A DNA stretch of 64,000 nucleotides. Origin: Ampelomyces quisqualis (Eukaryota > Ascomycota > Dothideomycetes > Pleosporales > Phaeosphaeriaceae). Below the pieces are notes generated by a model that saw only the letters and a list, made by a program, of their open reading frames with translations, searched no databases and had not been told where the DNA came from. The position numbers were made by a program, and so were the translations under genes. The first letter of the stretch is position 1, and the number at the start of each line of letters is the position of its first letter. Shown one piece after another: positions 1 through 9,534 of this stretch. Location of the stretch: positions 2,606,501 through 2,670,500 of the forward strand of contig JAGTXZ010000002.1 of assembly GCA_018398575.1 (NCBI GenBank), in the 5' to 3' direction.

Positions 1-317
1 TTGATTATACTAGTCCCATGTATATTATATAGTTTTGAAATAATGCCTTGTAATATACCTTTATTATAATTTTTTAAGCCATAAATATCTTTTCATATAA
101 AGTTTAAATATGTAATTGTTAATTATGTTAATAACCCGAAAAGTTTCATTAGTTTATTTCATAATGATAGTATTTTAAGCTATTATATTATTCTAATGGT
201 TTTTCTATGTGTTGTAACTAGCAGATTCGTACACTTTTTACAACACACATAAAAAAAAAAGGGTTTTTCCATTTATATATTTTATATTTAATATGTAGTA
301 ATACTTAATTGTAATAC
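1..317. other. mitochondrial AT-rich spacer
   Basis: This stretch is very AT-rich with homopolymer runs. I see no tRNA, no conserved protein and no clear repeat in it. It resembles the spacers elsewhere in the mitochondrial block. Confidence 0.5.
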
Positions 318-545
318 TTAATTTGGTCTAGGCTTACATATGCAGCCACGATTATTACAAAAGTTATTACTACAGGTACTACAAATGGTACCCCCATTAC
401 CATATCTAGACGGTATAACATGACAATTACCCTCACACCTATAATTCCTTCATTGCTGGAAACCACGAGCACCAGTTAGCGGTCTTCTAGTTATAATTGG
501 ATGAGTACATGGTTTCCTTTCAGCAGCTACAGGAGTAAGTTTAAT
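318..545 (-). CDS. cysteine-rich reading frame, mitochondrial code, no known family
   Basis: On the minus strand a 75-codon frame is open from a stop at 548-546 to a TAA at 320-318 when one TGA is read as Trp. It has no in-frame ATG, so it could be an exon, a 3' remnant, or a gene using an ATT/ATA start. The C-terminal half is strikingly cysteine-rich, with the spacing C-x3-C-x13-C-x2-C-x4-C-x4-C-x-C and a basic tail ending KPRPN. This differs from the hydrophobic proteins normally encoded in mtDNA. I do not recognise a family. It may bind metal, but that is inference only. Confidence 0.35.
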
Positions 546-645
546 TTATTAAACTACAGTAAGCACCGTGTAATTTCAAAGACTTTTAAATATTAAATCT
601 AAAATAATAAGATATATCAAAATACATGCTAGAATAGTGTAATTT

Positions 646-1017
646 ATGGATTACAATAAAGGTACGAATTGCGATAAATCTAGTTGTACCATTAAATTAT
701 GGCTACTTACTCAACCTTTTAAACCAAAAGTTCCATTTCTGGTTTTAGAGTTTATTAGGGTATACTCTGAGTTAGATTTAACGCAACCTCTTAACATAGT
801 AGAAGATAGATTGTTAAATGAACTACGTATATTTTTTAAACTACCTGCATATCTGTATTTGAAAACAGCTCTCATAGCTGTTAAACGTCTTGTTAATCTA
901 CCAGATGCTTCAAATCTTACACCACTTACTATTTGTTGTTTTATGGTTTTTATAATATTGGAGAAATGAATAAAAACTATATTATCGTCAAATGTTATAA
1001 GTGTAATGCTCTTTTAA
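646..1017 (+). CDS. hypothetical mitochondrial ORF, 123 aa
   Basis: The frame starts at ATG 646 and ends at TAA 1015-1017 if the TGA at 967-969 is Trp under code 4; under the standard code it would stop there. The middle is leucine-rich and hydrophobic. I see no named domain. It overlaps, in another frame, a GIY-YIG-like fragment at its 3' end, so at least one of the two frames is probably not functional. It may be debris of an intron-encoded gene. Confidence 0.3.
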
Positions 1018-1145
1018 AATATGGATTTAAGAATTTTAGTCTAGAAATCTTAAAGTACTGTGAACTACTCGGGCTGTTTTTTATAGTTAAATTAACTAAT
1101 CCTCGGTTATATCTAGTTCCTTTTTTTTTTTTATTTACGTTTTAG
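933..1145 (+). pseudogene. GIY-YIG homing endonuclease fragment
   Basis: The frame contains ALLKYGFKNFSLEILKYCE, which matches the conserved block after the GIY-YIG core in fungal mitochondrial GIY-YIG endonucleases; compare LVKNGYSNFIVEILEYC in the complete gene at 9535-10419. The GIY...YIG core itself and the C-terminal DNA-binding modules are missing, and the frame runs into a poly-T tract. I read this as a broken relic. Confidence 0.6.
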
Positions 1146-1221
1146 ACTTAAAAATTTGCGTATCTGAAACAGTTTTTGCCTTTGTTAACTCAAAAGATTT
1201 AACATTGTAAATAGCTATAAA

Positions 1222-1291
1222 TTCTTATCTAAGACTTGAACTTATATTCAGGTATTAGAAGTATCTTGTTCTACCCTTAAACGAATAATAA
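1222..1291 (-). pseudogene. decayed tRNA-Arg(UCU) copy
   Basis: This is an inverted copy of the tRNA-Arg gene at 6885-6954, 70 nt long like the original. The anticodon loop CTTCTAA and the T arm are kept. The 5' acceptor strand reads TTATTAT instead of TTCTTAT, which leaves a mismatch, and the D arm is altered. The homology continues past the 3' end into the shared flank, so it arose by segmental duplication and inversion. Confidence 0.65.
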
Positions 1292-1657
1292 TCTTCTCTT
1301 TTCAATGAAAAACCCACCTATCCTGTCAAATCGTTTATTCAACTCTATATGTATAAAATAACCTGTTGCGTGCAAAAGAAATGCTCTTTATTAATATTTT
1401 TTTTTTTAGGGCTTTACCAAGAGTGGATTAGTCTACTCTCCCCCCTCCTAATAGTTATAGAAATATCTATATATCCTTTTGCAATTTTCCGGTTAAAAAT
1501 ATAATGGATCTAACTGGTATTTTTATAGAGACATATTTTGATCTAAAGTCTCCAAATATCTTATAACATGTTCGATATCTATTCTTGGACGCGGTCAATT
1601 TGGATTAATGGGTCTTCAACCGTAAAAGTTTCAAGTTTCGCATGATATAGTTAAGCG
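1292..1657. other. mitochondrial spacer
   Basis: No gene recognised. It contains short poly-T and poly-C runs and an AT-rich background. Confidence 0.4.
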
Positions 1658-1864
1658 ATGGAAAAACCTAACCTATCCTTTAGGGATCGATGATCTTTAG
1701 CACCTCTATTTATTGAATGGTTTACGGATAACAGTGATCTTAGCGTAACCACCCTACCAACACTAAAATGTATGACCAGTTCTCCGTTATTTTATATAAA
1801 AAGCGTAAGTTGACCAAAAGTAACAATAACATTAGGTCTATTGAATGAGAGAGTCTCACCGTAA
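1658..1864 (+). CDS. small mitochondrial ORF, 68 aa, unknown
   Basis: This frame opens at an ATG and ends with TAA. It passes two TGA codons that must be Trp, which by itself favours a code-4 coding history. The product begins MEKPNLSFRDRW and has mixed polar and hydrophobic composition without a clear membrane segment. I recognise no family. It could be an exon or a remnant of an intron ORF. An overlapping minus-strand frame is also open here, so strand choice is uncertain. Confidence 0.25.
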
Positions 1865-1964
1865 ATTGCGTGTTGACCATATCCGGGGTTAGTTCTTAAT
1901 AGTAGAATTCTCCCTTGAATATAACGTAAGATCTCGATTAGCTCCCCAATAGTCAAATATATCC

Positions 1965-1966
<2 letters not shown>

Positions 1967-2017
<51 letters not shown>
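1967..2017. repeat. 51-base poly-A run
   Basis: An uninterrupted run of 51 adenines between TCCCT and GGG. It lies between a minus-strand ORF and unassigned sequence. Exact length is unreliable in any assembly. Confidence 0.9.
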
Positions 2018-2020
<3 letters not shown>

Positions 2021-2111
2021 TCTTTTGCGTGGAAACTGTTATTTTTTTTTTTTCTTACAATTATCCTCACCCTCATCCCCATCATCAGACCCTTTTTGTG
2101 ATATTTTCCTT

Positions 2112-3038
2112 TTAGAAGGGGGTTTGTTTGGACTGGTCATTTTTACTATTACTGGTAATAGATTCTCTAACAGCATCATAATAAACAGAACATTTTCTGA
2201 TCATTGAATTAACTCAATCATTAAATGCCTTTATTATATTAGAAATAAAATCTATTCCTTTGTGTATATTGACACCTACAATTAACATTAAAGATGCCAA
2301 TATAAAGGAAAATACAGTATGTAGTGAAGAGTATAGATTTAATTTGGAGTGCATCTCCAATAAAAGGTGTTTGCAAGGAACAAATGTATACCCTTTGAAA
2401 CCTTGAGTAGTGTTAGAAACATTTCTTATTATTTCTATAGCTTCTATATCTTTCATGTTGTTAAATAGGTCATATCCAGTCTTTATTAAAGGATGTATAG
2501 GTTTTATATTACCCATTCAGTCTTTTGCAGAAAGAATTCCATCTTTTAACAAATCATTAAAGATATCTATAGGGTTATCTATAGAGATATCAGGAATTAT
2601 AATATTAATTAGAATACTCCCAACTAAATACTTTAAACACACTTTACTTTGTAATGGTAAGCTAGTAAATGCGTGAGGTTTAGGTGGGTTACTTAATCCT
2701 CATTTTAATACTAGAGGACATTTATCTTTAAGTATACGCAAATAATCACTAAATAGTTGAGCAACGGCTCAAGGATATCCGAATATAGCTTTACCTTTAA
2801 CAAGTTGTAAGTATACAATATGTAAGAAAAGAGCAGTTGTAGCTACAGATATAGAAACAATGTTACTAAAATTTAAACCTGTAAACCCATTATCTTCTAC
2901 GCAAATCACTCAACCTCTAGCTGCATCACAGCTAATAACAGAAAAATCGAAAGAGTAAATTAGAGTTGAAACTGAATAGTGAACAGCATCTAAGATTGAT
3001 GCAGGGTAATTCCAAATAATCCTAATGAATTGATGCAT
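2112..3038 (-). CDS. mitochondrial ORF-A, membrane-like protein, 308 aa
   Basis: Read with code 4, one frame runs from ATG 3038 to TAA 2114-2112 through several internal TGA (Trp) codons, including one (2216-2214) that would end it under the standard code. The product has hydrophobic segments near residues 60-85 and again near 245-265, suggesting a membrane protein. A block of about 60 residues starting at ALFLHIVYLQ is nearly identical to a block in ORF-B (4811-5878), so the two are paralogues or share a shuffled module. The parts outside that block are unrelated. I do not recognise the family. Open code-4 length and a shared conserved block make it a credible gene. Confidence 0.6.
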
Positions 3039-3689
3039 GTTCAGATTATAATAAATGGAATAACTACAAAGTAAAACCTAGTCAAGATGAACAAAAAGGT
3101 TCCACAGTCTGTAAAATCTTTTCCTACTCGCTAATCCTCATAATCATCCTTCAAGTATTTTAAACATACTATGAAACAAGGCAATATAATAGTACAGAGT
3201 GGGGATAGACTGAATAAAAGTCAATCGTCCTTGTTCCATTTCAATCCCGAAGATAGCAAAAGAAAAATTATATATAATTATATAGGGTAAAAGTAAAAGT
3301 AAAATTTTAATCATGTTTTTTTTTTTTAATTAGGTTGTACTACTTTTACAATCACACAGCGTCCGTCCACATAGAATAGCGTATTTTTCAGTAACTAGCT
3401 TGTAACGTCATGACCTACATCGAGGCGTGTGATCCAGCCAATTAAAACTGTGCAGGAATCTAGAGGTAGTTCCGTGTAGCAAATTAACTTATGCCAATAG
3501 CCTGATCTATATGTATTACAAGTACAGCCGACTCCAAGTGTATGCAAAATCAGGACTTTTCTTATGTATTCTCATCACTCTTTTTTAATTAACCGATAGG
3601 AAAAGAGATCAACACATAAGTTTTCAGATATAAAAGTGTATCCTAGCACTCTCCTTTTGGAAGGATTTTGAACAAAGAAATCCTTAGCT

Positions 3690-3985
3690 TATCCGTATTT
3701 ATAAGGAGTAAGGAAAGACTCATGTATAAAAAAAAAATGAGTATTCTTTTGTCTTATTTAGGTGTAGAGATTTTTCAAAACAGTAAAACTTTTCTGTTTA
3801 GGGGTCCCTCCATACCTGCCACCTTTCTTCTCCTTCCAAATCAATCCCTATTGGAAAGAATCATGTACCAAAAAAATAAAAATGCGTATTCTGGTGTCTT
3901 ATTTTTTTGAAGAGATTTTTCAAAACAGTAAAACTTTTCTGTTTAGGGGTCCCTCCATACCTGCCACCTTTCTCCTAACTCCAAA
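3690..3985. repeat. imperfect tandem duplication, about 145 bp
   Basis: A block containing TTTTTCAAAACAGTAAAAC and GGGGTCCCTCCATACCTGCC occurs at about 3772-3830 and again at 3916-3974. The flanking ATG-TA-poly-A-ATGCGTATTCT sequence is also repeated with small changes. Two units lie head to tail. Confidence 0.75.
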
Positions 3986-4257
3986 CCAAGTGTCATTTTG
4001 CCCCTTATACGGATAGAGCTATTTACTTATATATAACTAATAAGAGTTATCCCTTTTTTTTAATAATCACCTATCCCTTTAAAATCGTTTAGTAAATTAT
4101 ACATGTAATGGACACATCTACAATTTTTTTGTATATTATCCCCATTACATTACTAATATATTATATCCTAAATATATGAGACTTCATACATTCATATATA
4201 CTTATGAGAATACTATCTATTTTATGCCTTCTAGTTTATACCATCTATTTTAGACTA

Positions 4258-4329
4258 TATATTAGATGGCTATAAATTATATATTAGATGGCTATAAATT
4301 ATATATTAGATGGCTATAAATTATATATT
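4258..4329. repeat. 22-bp tandem repeat, 3 copies
   Basis: The unit TATTAGATGGCTATAAATTA plus two bases is repeated three times without change in an AT-rich spacer. Confidence 0.85.
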
Positions 4330-4810
4330 GCCTTTTTTGAAACAAACCTATTTATATGTAATAGATAAAACTTAAAGGTTATATTTTAGGTAGGGAGGGG
4401 GCTTTACCAAATATAGCTTAGCTATCTATTTGTCTTCTCCCTTAATTGCATTACAAGATACGTAACTATAATTTTCCAGCTTTAATCTAAAATATAGAAT
4501 TAAAGCTGGGATTTGTTATCCTGTTTGTTTCTTTAATAAAAAAAAAAAATAAACGATTTTGTAACTAAGAAAATGTTACTATATGTAACAAATCTTACCT
4601 TTTACATAACAAGTTAATTGTATAAGAACAACTATTTTAGATAATACCTAACAAAGAGTGAGTTTATTACTATTGTTCTTGTAATCAAGATGAGAATTTG
4701 TCTAACGACACTTATTCTACAACAATAGGCATGGGACTGTGTAAGATATTCGTTTAGTGCTATTATACAGAATTTGCTAAACATTTTCACTACACAATAT
4801 TATTTATCAT

Positions 4811-5878
4811 CTATGTACGTTTACTAGTAGGTGTACTAGAGGCATCATTAGACATAGAACTATCAGTAAAGCTACGTTTAGTAGTATCAGCAGATGCACC
4901 AGACATAGTATAGTCCCCGTTTGCTAATTTGGTTTTTAATATGCTGTGCATTCTTCATTCACTAGATAGATTGGTATTACAATCCTTTAGCGCAGACAGA
5001 GCTTCAGCATATTCCCTCTGTCATTGCTCTTGTATACCGCTTTCTATATACGCAACCCTTCTACCTATGACTTCATTTAAATCTTGTTTAGCGCCTTCAA
5101 ATTGTACGCTGAAGTAACTTAATCTACCTTCTACTTTAATAATTTTTTTTTGTAATTTTGAACGGTCATCTGTAATTAAAGCACCAGAACTAGCCGCTGG
5201 TGTAGAACTAGCCGCTGGTGTAGAACTACCTATACCTGGATCATTAGGAGCTTGCATAGGACTAATATACCCAGCTGGGTTAATACCAACAGGTAAAGAA
5301 CCACTTCCAACTGTGGGGTTAGAAACTCCTGTAGGACCACCACAATAAGACATTAGGAAAGTATTTTCTTTAAGACATTCATTAATTACAAAACGAATAC
5401 CACCTAAAGAGCAAAAGTAACTCAAGCTAGCGATTCAGTTATCTAGATTAGTAAAAACGTCATATTCTAAATAATTCAAAATAATAAGTCTTACTACGTA
5501 GCCCATCGCAGCAGTAATAATACTACTAACTAAACCAATAATAAAATTTCTATTAATAGTAAATATACTGCTTTGTAATGGCATAGAAGAATATGCGTGA
5601 GATTTAGGTTGGTTACTTAATGCTCACTCTAATCCTGGAGCACATTTATCTTTAAGTATACATAAATAATCACTAAATAGTTGAAAAACGGCTCAAGGAT
5701 ATCCGAATATAGCTTTACCTTTAACAAGTTGTAAGTATACAATATGTAAGAAAAGAGCAGATGTTGTAAGGGTTAATAAGCTAACTGATGTGTGTAAGGG
5801 GCAAGGGGAAGGAGAAACTAGATGAAAAGGATGTGCCTGAAAATTACTTCTGTTTAAATTTAACAAACCATAATATAA
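4811..5878 (-). CDS. mitochondrial ORF-B: cox3-like N-terminus fused to ORF-A-like module, up to 355 aa
   Basis: With code 4 the minus strand is open from 5878 to TAG 4813-4811, passing several TGA (Trp) codons. The first 35 residues contain RSNFQAHPFHLVSPSPCP and a following LLTLTTSA, which is the N-terminus of cytochrome oxidase subunit 3 with the usual Trp of SPSPWP changed to Cys. Immediately after, the frame continues as the ALFLHIVYLQ module shared with ORF-A and then unique sequence, including two copies of STPAAS and a glutamine/lysine-rich stretch that may be a coiled coil. No cox3 continuation (heme-site helices) is present. No in-frame ATG precedes the cox3 part, so start codon and expression are unsure. 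This looks like a partial cox3 duplication captured by a mobile ORF module. Confidence 0.6.
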
Positions 5879-6128
5879 TTATTTCATAATTCATCTTCTT
5901 TTTTTTGGATACACATCTCAAAAAACATCTTTTCTCCTCGCCCTGAGGTAAAAAAAAAAAGAATTGGCCGTTATATATTCAAATAAAGTAAAAAATTTGA
6001 ATAACTAAATATAAAGATATAGCCCTCACCTTATTATAAATGTCAGCATAAATAAAAAAAAATCCTTTATCTATTACTTTTTAAAGCTAAGATCATAAAA
6101 ATATAAAAAAATAAACTTTAAACCATGA
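5879..6128. other. mitochondrial spacer
   Basis: AT-rich with poly-A and poly-T tracts. Nothing recognised. Confidence 0.4.
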
Positions 6129-6199
6129 GCCAGGAGAGAAATTTGAATTCCCACTATTAATGCATGAAATTAATGTTCTACCAATTGAACTATCCTGGC
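6129..6199 (-). tRNA. trnM: tRNA-Met(CAU)
   Basis: The cloverleaf folds well: acceptor GCCAGGA pairs with TCCTGGC over seven bases, the anticodon stem TTAAT/ATTAA closes loop TTCATGC, and the D arm is AGTTCAATTGGTAGAAC. Anticodon CAT gives methionine. It is 71 nt long and on the strand opposite to rns. Whether it is initiator or elongator cannot be told from the sequence alone. Confidence 0.9.
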
Positions 6200-6473
6200 G
6201 TAACTATAGTTTTACTGGTTTAATCTTGTTATCCTATACATATTTCATCTTAACAGTAACAATCTGTGTTTAAGGCTAAAAAATGGTAAAAATGTAAACT
6301 TTACTTCAATTTACTCGCATTGTTTGTAAATCAATATACTAAAAAAATATAGAGTTAACAAGCAATAAAGCCCACAGAAACACGTTTACTATTTAGGTTA
6401 ATTTTCAATTCATTTGTTTTTCTGAGAGTTCTCTGAAAATAGCAGTAAAGAAAATAAAATACTATAATTTATT

Positions 6474-6747
6474 AGTAATGTATTATGTATGATATACAAG
6501 ACATAATTGCATAAGGTTATAGTAGTTATTAGGTGTTAGGTGTTAATTATATAATTTTTTAGAAATGTATTGTGTGTGATATACAAGACATAATTGCATA
6601 AGGTTATAGTAGTTATTAGGTGTTAGGTGTTAATTATATAATTTTTTAGAAATGTATTGTGTGTGATATACAAGACATAATTGCATAAGGTTATAGTAGT
6701 TATTAGGTGTTAGGTGTTAATTATATAATTTTTTAGAAATGTATTGG
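6474..6747. repeat. 87-bp tandem repeat, three copies plus a partial
   Basis: Units begin at 6474, 6561, 6648 and (partial) 6735 with an exact 87-bp period. The first copy differs at a few positions and later copies are near identical. Each contains the internal doublet TTAGGTGTTAGGTGTTAATT. No reading frame runs through it. Copy number is likely to vary between isolates. Confidence 0.9.
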
Positions 6748-6884
6748 TATAATCTAAAACATAACTTAGAGAAAGGGTTGGGATAATACACAAACCCTTT
6801 TACCAGATACATTTTATTTTTTATGTAAACTTATTTAATTAACTATTTTACAGGGTAAAAAAAATAATCTTTTTTCATAGAAAA

Positions 6885-6954
6885 TTCTTATTAGTTTAAT
6901 GGTAGAACAAGATACTTCTAATATCTGAATCTAAGTTCAAGTCTTAGATAAGAA
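6885..6954 (+). tRNA. trnR: tRNA-Arg(UCU)
   Basis: Acceptor TTCTTAT pairs with ATAAGAA, T stem CTAAG with CTTAG, and anticodon stem AGATA with TATCT around loop CTTCTAA. The anticodon is TCT. It sits just upstream of rns. Two decayed copies occur at 1222-1291 (inverted) and 16,427-16,496. Confidence 0.9.
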
Positions 6955-6967
6955 TTTATAGCTATTT

Positions 6968-8712
6968 ATAATGTTGGATTACTTGAGTTTGATGATGGCT
7001 CTGAGTGAACGCTATGTAAATGCTTGACACATGCTAATCGAACGTCAATATTTAATCTAAAGGGATTATGTATATTGAAGTGGTGTACAGGTGAGTAAGG
7101 GGTATTTTCGCTACCTAGGAGTAAGGCCAAATAAATCCCTTATGATAACAAGTTATTATTCAGTTATTAATACTAAATCTAAGATCATCCAATCGACATT
7201 CTTTTTTGAAAAAAAAAAGGTTAAATTTAAAAGGTTAATGATTGTAATAGTAAAGTGTTTAAAAGAAAGAGTATTTCGCTCCTAGTTGATTATTAATAAC
7301 CACCGGATAAGTAATAAATAGGGTAGTGGCCTATTTAGCTTATGTCCGTAGTCAAGACTGAGAGGTCTATTGACCACACTGGGTCTGAAAAAACCCCAGT
7401 GCGTGTAGTACAGCAGTGAGGAATATTGGTCAATGGCCTAACGGCTGAACCAGCAACTTGCAGGAATGAGAGTTAATGTGATTAGTATGTTAACTTGGTT
7501 GACTAGGTCTTATAAAGTTCTGGATAAAGATTATTATGAAAACTTTATATCCAAAGGTCTCGACCAAATCTTGTGCCAGCAGTCGCGGTAAGACAAGGGA
7601 GACAAGTGTTATTCATCTTTAACAGGTATATAGGGTACCTAGACGGTGTAAAATGGCTTATTAAAAGTACCTATTACACTTGAGTTTGATATGGGAGAGG
7701 ACGGTGTAGGAATTGTTGGTGTAAAGATGAAATTTTGTCATACCAATAGGACCGGTGACGGCGAAGGCAAACCTCTATGTACATATAATTGCTTATTTTA
7801 GATTAAATTAAAAAAAAAAACAAATATAGGAGTTGGAAATTGAATTCCTGTCTAAACTAAAATTTCTCTTTTCTTTCTTCATAAGCAAAGGAAAGAAAAA
7901 AGCTTTAAGCCATGTTGAGAAAAGGCAAGCTATTATAACTGACGTTGAGGGACGAAGGCTCAGAGAGTGAAGAGGATTAGATACCCTTGTAGCCTGGGCA
8001 GACAATTATGAGTGCCATAGGTTGGCTTTGCGCGGAACTATTAATGAAAGTGTAAGCACTCCACCTCAAGAGTAATGTGGCAACGCAGGAACTGAAATCA
8101 TTAGACCGTTTCTGAAACCAGTAGTGAAGTATGTTATTTAATTCGATGATCCTCGAATAACCTTACCACAATTTGAATGAACTAAAATATTTTTTTAGAA
8201 CACATGCGTTGCATGGCTGTCTTCAGTTAATGTCGTGAGATTTGGTTAGGTCCATTAAATTAACGTAAACCCTTGTTTTATTTATTAGTATAAAGCAGCT
8301 CTCCGCTTACAATTGGATGTGATAACAGGGACTAAGACAAGTCATCATGGCCTTAATATTGTGGGCTATAGACGTGCCACATATGCCTTTACAAAGGGAT
8401 GCAATAATGCGAATTGGAGCTAATCCCACAAAATAGGAGAAAGTATGGATTGTAGTCTGAAATTCGACTGCATGAAAAAGGAATTACTAGTAATCGTGAG
8501 TAATCATATCACGGTGAATTTTATCTCAGATAGGTACTAACCACTCGTCAGGCGCTGAAAGGAGTATGTGCAATAAGTTTGGTGGCTGCGGTTTGTTAAT
8601 CTAAATTTACAGGTTTAGATCTTTTGGCAGAAAGATCTTCGTATGCGTGACTCTGATTGGTGTTAAGTCGAAATACGGTTCGGGTTGGGGAACTAGCCCG
8701 GGATTAATTAAT
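6968..8712 (+). rRNA. rns: mitochondrial small-subunit ribosomal RNA
   Basis: The 5' end carries GAGTTTGATGATGGCTCTGA, the standard small-subunit start. Conserved internal blocks follow in order: GTGCCAGCAGTCGCGGTAA (530 loop) near 7573, GATTAGATACCC near 7975, GCATGGCTGTCTTCAG near 8210, GTAATCGTGAGTAATCA near 8490 and the decoding-end segment AAGTCGAAATACGG near 8666. At about 1.75 kb it is typical of a fungal mitochondrial rns with AT-rich variable insertions (7196-7280, 7800-7910). The exact ends are estimated. I see no intron. All landmark blocks are intact, arguing for a functional or very recent copy. Confidence 0.93.
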
Positions 8713-8737
8713 AATAACGATACACCCAAATAAAGTC

Positions 8738-8795
8738 TGGGCAAGGAGCATAAATGGTTAGCGATTTATACGGTTCGAATCCGTGAACAGGCCCA
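8738..8795 (+). ncRNA. tRNA-like hairpin pair after rns
   Basis: TGGGC and GCCCA can pair and enclose a 6-bp hairpin (ATAAAT...ATTTAT, loop GGTTAGCG) followed by a T-arm-like ACGG-TTCGAAT-CCGT. This resembles a tRNA lacking a D arm. No standard anticodon can be assigned. A decayed copy travels with the rns 3' copy at 17.6-17.8 kb. It may be an unusual tRNA, a processing signal, or a relic. Confidence 0.35.
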
Positions 8796-9007
8796 TAACA
8801 AGTTCATATTTATTGGTCGTTTTACTGGTTAATTATATGGTAAACAATACCTGGGTTAGGCTATTTATCTTTTTTTATAGCTCTTTACAGGATTGCGGTT
8901 AGCGGGGTTCCGCTAATGTATATTTGGGGTTTAACCATTTACTAATGAAAAACGAAATCACCCAGAAAAACTAGGGAATAAAAAGATTTTGTTAACTTAG
9001 TATATTC

Positions 9008-9040
9008 CGAGGGCTGGTATTGGTAGACAGGACAGCAATA
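9008..9040 (+). pseudogene. 5' half of a tRNA-Leu-like sequence
   Basis: CCGAGGGCTGGTATTGGTAG followed by ACAGG matches the acceptor and D arm of the tRNA-Leu just downstream but stops before an anticodon arm. It looks like a truncated tandem duplicate. Confidence 0.5.
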
Positions 9041-9049
9041 ACATATAAA

Positions 9050-9131
9050 ACCTGAGTGCTGGAATTGGTATACAGAGGATACTTAAGATATTCTGAGGTA
9101 ATCTCATGGACGTTCAACTCGTCCCTCAGGT
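9050..9131 (+). tRNA. trnL: tRNA-Leu(UAA)
   Basis: Acceptor ACCTGAG pairs with CTCAGGT. The anticodon stem GGATA/TATTC holds loop CTTAAGA (anticodon TAA). A long variable arm TGAGGTAATCTCA and T stem GGACG/CGTCC complete a class II tRNA of 82 nt. Confidence 0.92.
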
Positions 9132-9534
9132 AAGTCAATAGGAAAGATAATATTACCTGCCTATTACTCCGGACTATTGACTTGCTGAATATAAAGACTT
9201 GAATCTACATACTAATCAATGCCTTTTTGGGAAAAGCACGAGAAAAGGATGTAGCCGATAACCGACAACTGTGTTTATTAAGGTAATCTATTTATTATAG
9301 ACCGGATTAGGAGGAGGGATAGTTGGATTATATTAGAGAGTAACTGTTTTATGAATTTATGTTTATAGACAGGCCAAATACTATTATAATAGTTCAGCGA
9401 GTAGTAGGGGCATTATGAACTTCTACAAAGTACATGAGGACTGGAGGTCGAGAACACACAAATTACTCGGTACTCAACTAGAGATTCCTAACACGCAGGG
9501 ACTGTGTCAGGGTTCACAGAGCTAGATTTATTCC
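9132..9534 (+). other. structured leader, possible group I intron core
   Basis: No protein frame. The stretch is more GC-rich than other spacers and ends in GGGTTCACAGAGCTAG just before the GIY-YIG gene, reminiscent of the P7/R region of group I introns. No host exon can be identified on either side, so it may be a remnant of an intron or a free-standing element. Confidence 0.3.

Larger units (their letters stand above)
3039..4810. other. repeat-rich mitochondrial spacer
   Basis: No gene recognised across 1.8 kb. It holds two listed repeats (3690-3985 and 4258-4329), poly-T and poly-A tracts, and otherwise AT-rich filler. Confidence 0.5.

Noticed and set aside
1967..2017. Poly-A run as a retrogene tail
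   Set aside because: No upstream processed gene and no target duplication; mtDNA here has many homopolymers.
3668..3910. 80-aa ORF
   Set aside because: It covers an imperfect tandem duplication and has no conserved content.
7091..7285. 64-aa ORF
   Set aside because: Lies inside the small-subunit rRNA.
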